A DNA stretch of 61,224 nt from Vallitalea okinawensis (lineage in GTDB: Bacteria > Bacillota > Clostridia > Lachnospirales > PQDH01). Each line of letters opens with the position of its first letter. Within the stretch, counting starts at the first letter, position 1. The position numbers were made by a program, and so were the translations under genes. A model generated the notes under the pieces. That model saw nothing but the letters and a program-made list of their open reading frames with translations, did no database searches and was not told the DNA's origin. This document shows positions 47,900-55,953 of the stretch, one piece after another. The stretch lies in contig NZ_PQDH01000016.1 in assembly GCF_002964605.1 (NCBI RefSeq), positions 1-61,224 of the forward strand. Reading direction: 5' to 3'.

Positions 47900-48607
47900 T
47901 CACATAAATCTAACTTTTGCTGAAATAGATTTATCTGTCTCTATTTCCTTGATGCGTTTTGTAAGTTCTGGTTCAAAATAGCTCCACATAACATTATTAT
48001 CTGTAAGAAAGGGTTCTAGGGCATCCTTTAAACGGAACTCTAAAATATTAATTTCTGATTTACTAGGTTTAATACCAAAATATTCTTCAAAAACACCATC
48101 ACCATAGTTATGACGAGAAGCAACTTTAATAGGCTTAATATGCAATCCAGTTGCTTTACGTATGAGATTGACCATGAGGACTTGCTCGCTTAATACAGTA
48201 AACCTTGGTAATTTAAAGCTTTCATCTTCATATTCATACTTCAGACTTAACTTTTCATTATCCACCTCTATTTTTAATAACATGGGTCCTATCAATTTCT
48301 TATACTTAGATATCCTTTCAAAGCAGTGTTTCCCGTTCTTTGAGCACATAGCTGCGAATAATGGTGGAACAAACATCTTTACTCGATCAATATTGCTATA
48401 TTGAATAATCTGTTGGTCATTTATCATGTCATCGATGTTCTTCATAAATAGAGTGCATTGCTTCTTTGAAATGACGTAGCTATCTGTTTCCATTGCATTT
48501 ATTGGGATATCAGATTTCTTAAAGATTAGTTCCATATTCAAACCAAGAGATTCAAAAGATGCCTTATATAATTCATTGACTAAAGAAAAATTATTGAATC
48601 CATCCAT
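47900..48607 (-). pseudogene. AraC-family regulator truncated before its HTH domain
   Basis: The 235-residue product matches the N-terminal ligand-binding domain of OruR/ArgR-type AraC regulators (arabinose-binding-like PF12625 pattern): SLGLNMELIFKKSDIPI, ATGLHIKPIKVASRHN, EEYFGIKPSKSEINILEF and FEPELTKRIKEIETDKSISAKVRFM. In the family the SISAKVR region directly precedes the AraC double HTH of about 100 residues; here the frame stops at that point and no HTH is seen in the following 300 bases. It starts 3 bases after the SDR gene, so it is in the same operon. Either a decayed regulator or a ligand-binding domain acting alone. Confidence 0.65.
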
Positions 48608-48609
48608 CT

Positions 48610-49425
48610 CTACATTCTCTCCATGATATTGTCAAACATTCTGTCTGATAAAATTCTTCTTAAGAATACCATAGGTTTGGCACCAAAACCAATTAAATAT
48701 CTTGTCTTAGGCTTATTAGCTGTAGCTCCTTTTACAATGGCATTTGCAATAATTTTAGGATTAGAAGGATTTTTCCCACCATAATTTTTTCTCATAGAAG
48801 CTGCTGCTTTTGATGCTCTCTTTCGATAAGCACCGCTCATTGAAGCTTTTTCTAGGTTATCTGCTGCTATAGTTCCCCAGTCTGTCTTAATTATACCTGG
48901 TTCAATCAAAACAACATCAATACCAAACTCTTTAACTTCCATACGCATACAATCACTAAGTGCCTCTACAGCAAACTTTGTAGCATGATACCATCCACCA
49001 AAGGATGAGTACATTTTCCCACCCATTGATGAGATGTTAATAATTCTTCCAAATTTATTTCTTCGCATATAAGGTAACACTAATTGGGTCATTCTTGCAA
49101 GTCCAAAAATATTAACTTCTATTTGTCTTCTTGCTTCTTCCATTGGAACATCTTCAATAGCTCCAAATGATCCATAGCCTGCATTATTTACTAATACATC
49201 AATTCTTCCTTCCATTTTAGTAATTTTCTCAACACAATTGGTCATGGACTCTTCATTCGTTACATCCAGTTGAATGATTTTAACACCTTTACTTTCTAGT
49301 GCCTTTAACTTCTCCATTCTTCTAGCTGCACCATATACGATGAATCCTTTGTCTTTAAGGTCAATTGCTGCATCAAATCCAATTCCACTACTTGCGCCAG
49401 TCACTAAAGCTACTTTTTTACTCAT
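48610..49425 (-). CDS. Short-chain dehydrogenase/reductase
   Basis: Protein of 271 residues. Seen: VTGASSGIGFDAAIDL, QLDVTNEESM, LVNNAGYGSFGAIED, the catalytic serine in INISSMGG, YHATKFAVEALSDCMRMEV with YxxxK, and EPGIIKTDWG. This is the classical SDR group often annotated as oxidoreductases acting on lipids, steroids or ketones. The ribosome binding site is AGAGGAGG. It is followed directly by the truncated AraC-like gene, which was presumably its regulator. Confidence 0.88.
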   Translation of the reverse strand: MSKKVALVTGASSGIGFDAAIDLKDKGFIVYGAARRMEKLKALESKGVKIIQLDVTNEESMTNCVEKITKMEGRIDVLVNNAGYGSFGAIEDVPMEEARRQIEVNIFGLARMTQLVLPYMRRNKFGRIINISSMGGKMYSSFGGWYHATKFAVEALSDCMRMEVKEFGIDVVLIEPGIIKTDWGTIAADNLEKASMSGAYRKRASKAAASMRKNYGGKNPSNPKIIANAIVKGATANKPKTRYLIGFGAKPMVFLRRILSDRMFDNIMERM

Positions 49426-49695
49426 ATCTGTTCCTCCTCTAATTGATTTAATCGTGAACTTATAGTATTATAGCTTAAATAATTAATTAATTAACTTCAC
49501 CACTATTATGTTCTAGCCAGTATTTATCAATTTATCCACCATATAATAGATGTGCATTCAGCAGCCTGTTATTAAGCTCCTGATGGGTATTTTTCAATTT
49601 ACTTCTTATTAGAATATTTAAAGGGCAAATGCATACATCCATATCCTAGAACTGATAAATCGTCACCAGCATTTATATATTTCTACACTGCATGT

Positions 49696-49740
49696 CATCC
49701 CTTGTGTGATATAGATGATTCTATCACTTCACAAGGGATG
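49696..49740. other. Strong hairpin in the 49.4-49.8 kb intergenic region
   Basis: CATCCCTTGTG (49696-49706) pairs with CACAAGGGATG (49730-49740), and inner bases TGATATAG/CTATCA can extend it. There is no T-run on either strand, so it is not a standard terminator. The rest of 49426-49840 is AT-rich without genes. Confidence 0.5.
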
Positions 49741-49840
49741 GTTATTAGAGATACCTTTGTGGTTTTATAGTTTTTAATCACCTATGATTGTATATGCTTC
49801 ATACATCATACTAACAATGTCGATCTATACTTTTATCTTT

Positions 49841-50392
49841 CTACATCGTCACAACAACGATTGATAAAACAATAGGTAGTATCAATGTTATTGATAGCAA
49901 AGCATACTTTGTTTTGGAATACCTAACACCATCTCTTCTATTAGCGTACATAAAATAAAGTAAACATGCAGCTGTAACTATAAGTTCAATAACAAAAGCG
50001 CTTACAGGATTAGTTATATAATTACCGAAGGTATAACTTAGTGTATTAGGTCCTAATATATGATGCTTAAAGCCAGAGAAGATATCTAATATAAGATGGA
50101 ATGAAACCATTATAATTGCCCACAGTGTAAAGTCTTTTCTCTTATATGCCAGTTGAATAATGAGTGCAATTATACTTACCTGAAATAAAAAAGGAACAAT
50201 ATCATGACTATATGTCATTTCTACGAAAAAGCCTAATGGACCATCTGAATCCACAATGGGTTCAATCCCTAAAAGACTAAGTAGATTAAATAAAAAATCT
50301 GTGAATTGACTTAATATGAGTAGTAACCATAAAGGCATATCTCTTTTCTCTGCCTTCGCAACAAGTGCTGTAGCATAATGTCCTGTCATCAT
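49841..50392 (-). CDS. Membrane protein resembling YdjM-type metal-dependent hydrolases
   Basis: Protein of 183 residues with five or so membrane helices. Conserved-looking polar residues sit in MTGHYATALVAKAEKRD, LILSQFTDFLF, TYSHDIVPFLF and SFHLILDIFSGFKHH. These histidines and aspartates match the pattern of membrane-bound YdjM/DUF457-like hydrolases. The role is unknown. Its start codon overlaps the stop of a 33-codon upstream gene (ATGA), so it is translationally coupled. Confidence 0.65.
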   Translation of the reverse strand: MMTGHYATALVAKAEKRDMPLWLLLILSQFTDFLFNLLSLLGIEPIVDSDGPLGFFVEMTYSHDIVPFLFQVSIIALIIQLAYKRKDFTLWAIIMVSFHLILDIFSGFKHHILGPNTLSYTFGNYITNPVSAFVIELIVTAACLLYFMYANRRDGVRYSKTKYALLSITLILPIVLSIVVVTM

Positions 50393-50490
50393 TTTTCATC
50401 ATCCTCCTTTCTAAGTAAGATAACCACTATAATTAAAACAGAAATGTTAACGAATATTTGTGGTAGCAAATAAAATAAATTCGTATTCAT
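50389..50490 (-). CDS. Small 33-residue membrane protein
   Basis: A short gene with its own AAGGAG ribosome binding site. The product starts MNTNLFYLLPQIF, has one hydrophobic helix (VNISVLIIVVILL) and ends with a charged RKEDDEK tail. The stop overlaps the start of the downstream membrane gene by 4 bases, and its coding sequence also contains that gene's AAGGAGG ribosome binding site. The coupling argues that it is real. Function unknown; possibly a partner of the downstream protein. Confidence 0.65.
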   Translation of the reverse strand: MNTNLFYLLPQIFVNISVLIIVVILLRKEDDEK

Positions 50491-50684
50491 ATTAAAACTC
50501 CTTATATATTATATTTATAACTTATCAAGTAAGGCTAACTTGCCTTCCTCTTCAAGATCACCAGTGAAAAAGAACGCAGTATTACCCTATGGACAAAGAG
50601 CATGTTGCTAAACCTTTACAAGAGAAAGCACAACCTAATTTATGATCTATTATGTTGGAGATTCTTTGAGATGTATAATATATG

Positions 50685-51881
50685 CTATAATATCTTTCCA
50701 TAATAACAACGTAATGGTTGAGATTGAATGGCTATGATACAGTAGTTACAATTTATACACTTGGGTTCATCTTGCTTACCTTCTTTAAATTTTGAAACAA
50801 TATTGGGCTCTAGGACAAATGGTCTACTCATTGCTACCATATCTGCTTTATCATTCTCAATAATATTCTCAATCTCACTCTTTGTTCTAATACCACCGAC
50901 AACAATAACAGGAATGTTGATAGCATTTTTTATAGACTTAGCAGCATCTACATTATAATTTCTAATAGGCTCAATAGGTGTCAACACTTTGTTAATAATA
51001 GGTTTTAATACTTTTTTCTGCAAAGTACTTTTATTTTTGTACTTGGTTCCATACTCTAGTAAAGCTTCGGTGGGGCTATTGCCACGAGTCATATTCAGTC
51101 CATCTTCTTCTACACCACAGGATACTTCAATAGCATCACACCCAGATTTCTCTAACATTTTTGCGATTTGAACTGCCTCTTCTTCTCTCATTCCATTTTT
51201 TCGATGGTCATAAGCATTTAATTTCACGAAAACAGGGTAAGAAGGCATTATTTTTTTTATTCTGGTAATTATTAAATCAACTATTCGATAGCGATTTTCT
51301 AGACTTCCTCCCCATTTGTCTTTACGTCGATTCGTATTTTTAGATAAGAAAGAGCTTAATAAATAACCATGAGCTAAATGGAGTTGAACACCATCAAACC
51401 CAGCTTGTTCCGAACGTCTAGTGGCAGATACAAAATGATTAATAATATCTTCAATTTCCTGTTCTGTGGCTTCCAAAGGTGTATCATCATTATGGACTTT
51501 ATTTTTGATAGGGGAAGGGGCTATGGGAGTCATTCCTGTTACTTTGGAAGAGGTTTGATTACCACAATGTGCAAGTTGGTGAATTATTGGCACACCGTAT
51601 TGATGAACCTCCTCAACAATAACTTTATAATCATCAATAAGCTCATCCTTATCCATCATCAACATATTGTAATTTTCAGACTTACCTCTTTGCATTATAC
51701 CACTATAACCTGTTATAATACCCCCTACACCACCTGCAGCAAGACGACGGTAAGTTTTTTTAAGACTTTCAGTTGGCCTACCGTATTCATCTGCCATACC
51801 TTCATGTGTTCCAGAACGTAAGATATGATTTTTAAAGGTTAGTCCTGCGATTTTTACAGGACTGAATATGTCTTTTCTCAT
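50685..51881 (-). CDS. NADH:flavin oxidoreductase (old yellow enzyme family)
   Basis: FMN-dependent ene-reductase-like TIM barrel of 398 residues. Seen: FKNHILRSGTHEGMADEYG, YSGIMQRGKSENYN, IHQLAHCGNQTSS, FDGVQLHLAHGYLLSSFLS (HGYL signature), NRRKDKWGGSLENRYR, and PVIVVGGIRT. The C-terminus has CINCNYCIIAIQSQPLRCYYG, a possible iron-sulfur cysteine set as in the larger 2,4-dienoyl-CoA reductase group, but the additional flavodoxin-like domains are absent. It follows ALDH by 14 bases in an operon downstream of tetR. Confidence 0.88.
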   Translation of the reverse strand: MRKDIFSPVKIAGLTFKNHILRSGTHEGMADEYGRPTESLKKTYRRLAAGGVGGIITGYSGIMQRGKSENYNMLMMDKDELIDDYKVIVEEVHQYGVPIIHQLAHCGNQTSSKVTGMTPIAPSPIKNKVHNDDTPLEATEQEIEDIINHFVSATRRSEQAGFDGVQLHLAHGYLLSSFLSKNTNRRKDKWGGSLENRYRIVDLIITRIKKIMPSYPVFVKLNAYDHRKNGMREEEAVQIAKMLEKSGCDAIEVSCGVEEDGLNMTRGNSPTEALLEYGTKYKNKSTLQKKVLKPIINKVLTPIEPIRNYNVDAAKSIKNAINIPVIVVGGIRTKSEIENIIENDKADMVAMSRPFVLEPNIVSKFKEGKQDEPKCINCNYCIIAIQSQPLRCYYGKIL

Positions 51882-51894
51882 CTACAATACTCCC

Positions 51895-53289
51895 TTATTT
51901 TAATAATTTTTTTACAAGTTTATATTTTTTAGAGTTATAAGGAGGTAAAGTTAGAGTCATTCTAAATGAAATTGATCTGTTGAGTACGCTTTTCATATGT
52001 GAGAAAACTTTAAAGCTTAATTCACCATGATAGGCACTCATACCAGAGTTGCCAACACCTCCAAATGGTAAACGAGGATTTACAAAATGGTTAACAACTT
52101 CGTTAACACAGCTACCACCTGAGCTTGTTTCTTCGAGTACTTTCGTTTGGAGTTTTTTGTTTTCTGTGAAGATATATAAAGCTAATGGTTTTGGTCTATC
52201 ATGTAGCATATTAATAACAGAATCTATATTAGTAAATGGCATAATAGGTAGTATAGGTCCGAATATTTCATCTAGCATGGATTCGTCTTCCCAACATACA
52301 TTATCGATTAAAGTTGGCTCAATATAATGATCTTTTAAATCATAGTTACCTCCAAAAATTATTTTATCTTTATCTTTATCAATAATAGAAATTAATCTGT
52401 TCGTATGTCTTTCGTTGACTATTCGTGTTAAATCTTTTGATTTCTTTATATCTGATCCATAAAATCTTCTAATAGTTTTTTTCATTTCATCTATAAATTC
52501 AGCCTTTATTGATTCATGAACGAGTAAGTAATCTGGAGCTACACAAGTTTGACCTGCATTGAAGAATTTACCCCAAGCTATTCTTTCAGCAGCAACCTTT
52601 ATATTAGCATCCTTATCTATAATACAAGGACTCTTACCACCAAGCTCTAGTGTTACTGGTATTAAGTTTTTGCTTGCAGCCTCCATTATTATTTTTCCTA
52701 CAGGTACGCTACCTGTAAAAAAGATATAATCAAATGGTGAGTGGATAAGTCGCGTAATTTCTTCTTTTCCACCTTCAACAACACGAATATAGCGGTTAGA
52801 AAAATTTTCAGAGATTAATTCTTTTATAACCTTTGTAATGGCGGGTGTTTGTTCAGAAGGTGTAATAACAGAGCAATTACCTGCTGATATAGCGCCTATT
52901 AGAGGTTCGATGCATAAGTTAAAAGGATAGTTAAAAGGTCCAATAATATAAGCGATTCCATATGGTTCAGGTTTAATATAACTTTTTGACCTGTAAAGGT
53001 GAAGAGGTGTTTTTACCTTTTTAACTTTACTCCATTTTTTTAAGTTTTTTATGATGTAATTTAAACTATCCAGAACACACCCGACTTCAATCTCATAGCT
53101 TTCTATTTTAGGTCGACCTAAATCTTTTTGTATGGCAGTAGTAATTCTATCTTCATATTTTCGAACAGCTTCTCGTAGTATTTTTAACTGCTTAATTCTA
53201 AATTCAATACTCCTTGTTTCACCAGTATGAAAATAGTCATTCATTTCTCTTAATATCATTAATTCTTTATCTAGATTCACATTTTTCAT
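51895..53289 (-). CDS. Aldehyde dehydrogenase (class 3-like)
   Basis: Oxidises aldehydes with NAD(P). I use the ATG at 53289; a TTG at 53334 would add 15 unlikely residues. The 464-residue protein has YIIGPFNYPFNLCIEPLIGA, FFTGSVPVGKIIMEAAS, LELGGKSPCIIDKDANI with the catalytic Glu, and KFFNAGQTCVAPDY with the catalytic Cys. Its length and PFNYPF motif match the membrane-associated, fatty-aldehyde class 3 group. It is transcribed after tetR, and an operator-like palindrome lies between them. Confidence 0.93.
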   Translation of the reverse strand: MKNVNLDKELMILREMNDYFHTGETRSIEFRIKQLKILREAVRKYEDRITTAIQKDLGRPKIESYEIEVGCVLDSLNYIIKNLKKWSKVKKVKTPLHLYRSKSYIKPEPYGIAYIIGPFNYPFNLCIEPLIGAISAGNCSVITPSEQTPAITKVIKELISENFSNRYIRVVEGGKEEITRLIHSPFDYIFFTGSVPVGKIIMEAASKNLIPVTLELGGKSPCIIDKDANIKVAAERIAWGKFFNAGQTCVAPDYLLVHESIKAEFIDEMKKTIRRFYGSDIKKSKDLTRIVNERHTNRLISIIDKDKDKIIFGGNYDLKDHYIEPTLIDNVCWEDESMLDEIFGPILPIMPFTNIDSVINMLHDRPKPLALYIFTENKKLQTKVLEETSSGGSCVNEVVNHFVNPRLPFGGVGNSGMSAYHGELSFKVFSHMKSVLNRSISFRMTLTLPPYNSKKYKLVKKLLK

Positions 53290-53397
53290 CCTTTCAAATA
53301 TATACTTAATTACTACTCTTAGTGTATAGTACAAGCAGCTAATAATCTCATGTAAGTGATTAATTACTTACTACTAAACAAAAAATAATAAGTCGTA

Positions 53398-53439
53398 ATA
53401 AATACTTATCACTATTACTTTTATAGAATAAGTATTTAT
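53398..53439. promoter_or_regulatory. Palindrome between tetR and the ALDH gene
   Basis: ATAAATACTTAT (53398-53409) and ATAAGTATTTAT (53428-53439) are perfect 12-bp inverted arms with an 18-bp spacer. There is no T-run, so a regulator site is more likely than a terminator. The half site AATACTTA also occurs upstream of tetR (54041-54050). Confidence 0.6.
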
Positions 53440-53448
53440 ATGACTTTG

Positions 53449-54027
53449 CTACGCATTTTTATTGATTAAAATTGAGTTCAGTATATTTGAGACAACTTGC
53501 TCTTTAAGCTCCTCCGTTAGTATGAGCTCATCTGTAATAGCAAGTCTGGTGATTTCTAATATTGGTACATGTACAAAGGCATAGTAGAGAGCCAGTGGCA
53601 TATCCTTAAAGTATTTATTTGCAATACCGTGATTAATATGGTCAATGAGATTACCTAACTGCTGTTTTCCTTTTTCATATGCAATTTGGTTCATATAACT
53701 TGAGTTTATAAATTGTAGATAGTACTTAAGCTGATTGGTATTAATTAAAAAGTAATCCAAGTAATTATATAAAATTCTTTTAGTTTTACTTATATCATCT
53801 ACAATAAGTTCAGTATCTTTAAAAACCTCATTGGTTAAATCTGATTTTATTTTTAAGTAAGTTGCAATTATTAATTCATTTTTGTTGGAAAAATGTTTGT
53901 ATATCGTCGCTTCAGAAAATCCTGCTTTTTTGGCAATTTTTGAAGTAGGCGTATTATGAAATCCAAATTCATTGACAAGTTCCATTGTTGCATATATTAG
54001 TTTATCGCGTGTACTAATTTTGCACAC
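53449..54027 (-). CDS. TetR/AcrR-family transcriptional regulator
   Basis: Repressor of 192 residues with the N-terminal HTH DKLIYATMELVNEFGFHNT, then TSKIAKKAGFSEATIYKHFSNKNELIIATYLK, and an all-helical ligand-binding domain. The apparent start is a GTG that directly abuts GAGGAG, an unusually short spacing. It precedes the ALDH and old-yellow-enzyme genes on the same strand, and shared AATACTTA palindromes suggest it controls itself and them in response to an aldehyde, fatty acid or xenobiotic; this is inference. Confidence 0.9.
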   Translation of the reverse strand: MCKISTRDKLIYATMELVNEFGFHNTPTSKIAKKAGFSEATIYKHFSNKNELIIATYLKIKSDLTNEVFKDTELIVDDISKTKRILYNYLDYFLINTNQLKYYLQFINSSYMNQIAYEKGKQQLGNLIDHINHGIANKYFKDMPLALYYAFVHVPILEITRLAITDELILTEELKEQVVSNILNSILINKNA

Positions 54028-54040
54028 CTCCTCGGGTTAG

Positions 54041-54060
54041 TGAATACTTACTATAGTATA
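54041..54060. promoter_or_regulatory. Candidate tetR autoregulatory site
   Basis: TGAATACTTACTATAGTATA contains the same AATACTTA half site as the palindrome at 53398-53439 and lies just upstream of the tetR ribosome binding site. Confidence 0.45.
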
Positions 54061-54244
54061 TATTGATTTTTGCTTGATGTCAATTGTTTATTTATAAATT
54101 GGTATTGATATATTGAGAAAAAGCGTACGATGCCAACTCTATTAAATGATGCTTATCAATGAACCCTCTAATCCAGACATAAAATCCATTAGTATTCTAC
54201 CAGTATTAAAATCAACATATCTAATAGCTAAATATTATTATAAA

Positions 54245-54281
54245 AAAACAACAAAACTAATGAAATTAGAAATGTTGTTTT
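54245..54281 (+). other. Orphan plus-strand terminator-like hairpin
   Basis: AAAACAACA (54245-54253) pairs with TGTTGTTTT (54273-54281). No plus-strand gene ends here, so it may be a remnant of a lost gene. Confidence 0.4.
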
Positions 54282-54393
54282 TGCAGAAATGTCGCTTATT
54301 ATTTTTTTGGACAAAACCTCTATAACGACTGATATATAGTACTTAATCAAGGTTAGATAGTTTTGTTGATATTTTTTCTGTTATGATTGTGAA

Positions 54394-54473
54394 TTGAAGT
54401 AAATCTTCGGCCCCCCCTATTTCTACTCCTATATTTAAATAAACATTTTAAGTATAATTTAGGGGGCTTGTAA
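54394..54473 (+). repeat. Dispersed repeat, copy B
   Basis: Starts TTGAAGTAAATCTTCGG and ends GGGGGCTTGTAAA. It has an internal GGCCCCCCCTA / TAGGGGGC pairing. It is in the same orientation as copy A at 47441-47531, so the two flank about 6.9 kb as direct repeats. Confidence 0.55.
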
Positions 54474-54490
54474 ATTTATAAAATTTTTAT

Positions 54491-54551
54491 TATGTACATA
54501 TATTTATGTCATTATCTTATGACACAAAAGTATGTACATATGTTTGTGTCA
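54491..54551. repeat. Iterated 21-bp motif with large palindrome
   Basis: Two direct copies with a 40-bp period: TATGTACATATATTTATGTCA (54491-54511, 21 bp) and a second at 54531-54551 with two changes. The second copy is half of a long palindrome, TGACACAAA (54520-54528) with TTTGTGTCA (54543-54551) around GTAC. This looks like multiple binding sites for one protein. No gene starts next to it. Confidence 0.6.
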
Positions 54552-54664
54552 AGTTAGTAAACAGAATCTCTGAAATATCCATTCCTTCAATCAAGATTCC
54601 TTCAATAAAATAAATTTACTCTTTTCAAACCTGCTAAGAAATATCAAGTCTTTTTTTAGCAAAA

Positions 54665-54697
54665 TAAAAAAAACTACTGACATTATATCAATAGTTT
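54665..54697 (-). terminator. Terminator of the AraC-GyrI regulator gene
   Basis: On the minus strand AAACTATTG and CAGTAGTTT (54671-54697, one G-U pair) are followed by a T-run. It serves the gene ending at 54744. Confidence 0.75.
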
Positions 54698-54743
54698 TTT
54701 TTATTTAGTTGTTTGGTTGTGACAGATATATGATATCACACCC

Positions 54744-55589
54744 TTATTTACTTTTAACAATAGGTATCCATATTTCACTTTTGTAATCAGACGCAGTTAA
54801 ATCACCTTTTGAATACCACTCCACTTCTGGAGCTTCTGCATGTTCGTAACCGGACGTAGGAAACCATTCTGAAAAAATTCGCCCCCAAATCTCTGCCATT
54901 GCTGTAGGCATGGGACCTGTTATTTCAAATATTGCCCATGTAAGAGATGGTATTTTAAGTTCGCATAGTGTTTTTGGGGCATCTTTTTCAGTAATTGCAG
55001 CAATATAGTAGTCGGTTGTATTATCCTTATACATACCACTATATACACCTACTAAACCATTTCCCAGTTCTGCTATTTGTCCTATAGTTTCTTGTGGTGT
55101 CTCAGTCCACATCTTACCAACATTCTCTCCTAATCCATCGATATTTGAAAATCTCTGTTTAATACCTACAATAGAAAAAGCACTTTTTTGTTCAATTCTG
55201 TAATTCATCTCAACTACTCCTTTTAACGATAATGAAATTGTTATACGAGGGTAAGCTTTTAAGGATATACCTTTTACTCTGGCTTTAGAAGGCGTAATTC
55301 CATGTAAAGCCACAAAAGCACGAGAAAACGAATCAGGTGATTTATAACCATACTTCAAAGCAAGATCAATAATCTTTTCTTCACTATTCTGCAAATCAAA
55401 ACCAGCAAGTGTCAATCTGCGACGTCGTATATATTCATTTAATGGCACACCTACAATGAAAGCAAACATGCGTTGGAAGTGATATTCAGAGCATAATGCA
55501 ATCTGAGCAATCCTTTTGTATTCAATATCACCTACGAGATTATCTTCTATATAATCAATAGCATTTTTCATATTTTCAAGAGTATTCAT
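54744..55589 (-). CDS. AraC-family regulator with GyrI-like effector domain
   Basis: The start is the ATG at 55589 behind GAGGAGGTAAGT; a start at 55607 is less likely. The 281-residue protein has an N-terminal AraC double HTH (YKRIAQIALCSEYHFQRMF, LKYGYKSPDSFSRAFVALHG) and a C-terminal GyrI-like domain at ~125-281 (LSLKGVVEMNYRIEQKSAFSIVG, ITGPMPTAMAEIWGRIFSEWFP, VEWYSKGDL). This is the MarA/Rob-like activator type that senses amphipathic drugs. It has its own terminator. Confidence 0.93.
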   Translation of the reverse strand: MNTLENMKNAIDYIEDNLVGDIEYKRIAQIALCSEYHFQRMFAFIVGVPLNEYIRRRRLTLAGFDLQNSEEKIIDLALKYGYKSPDSFSRAFVALHGITPSKARVKGISLKAYPRITISLSLKGVVEMNYRIEQKSAFSIVGIKQRFSNIDGLGENVGKMWTETPQETIGQIAELGNGLVGVYSGMYKDNTTDYYIAAITEKDAPKTLCELKIPSLTWAIFEITGPMPTAMAEIWGRIFSEWFPTSGYEHAEAPEVEWYSKGDLTASDYKSEIWIPIVKSK

Positions 55590-55638
55590 ACTTACCTCCT
55601 CAATCATATTATAATAAATTCTTATTGTTAATACCCGA

Positions 55639-55905
55639 TTATTTTTGCAAGAATTTATAGGTTGTAGTATTTAGTTTCAAGTATAAATATACTGCTCCTA
55701 AGTTGTTTTCCATTAATTCAAGCTCTACTTTTTCTTGAGTACTGTAAAGGTTATCAAAATCTCTTCTAGTTGGATATGAGTTATTACTTCCTCTTCTTAC
55801 CCTACATCCTCTAGTTTTATGTACATAAGGTCCATCAGTATTAGATGAATCGATTTTAAATACACCAATTAGCTTGTCATTCAATTCAATAGGAAAATAA
55901 GAAAA
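55639..55905 (-). pseudogene. Remnant of a Schlafen/AlbA_2-type DNA-binding protein
   Basis: An open frame without a convincing start gives about 88 residues including FPIELNDKLIGVFKIDSS, GPYVHKTRGCRVRRGSN, YPTRRDFDNLYS. The order 'strand with I-D/P-S, GPY, RRGS, T/R-R-x-D/E-x-x-x-L' is the end of the AlbA_2 (Schlafen-like, divergent AAA_4) domain. The expected N-terminal part and the downstream region are missing. I therefore call it a fragment. An isolated small protein is the alternative. Confidence 0.45.
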
Positions 55906-55953
55906 CTTAATAGAAGTTCTATATTATTAAAAATTTAGATATCGTTTAATTCA

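Noticed and set aside
51378-51821. Plus-strand open frame of 147 codons opposite the old-yellow-enzyme gene
   Set aside because: Antisense shadow of a clearly conserved gene, with no supporting signals.
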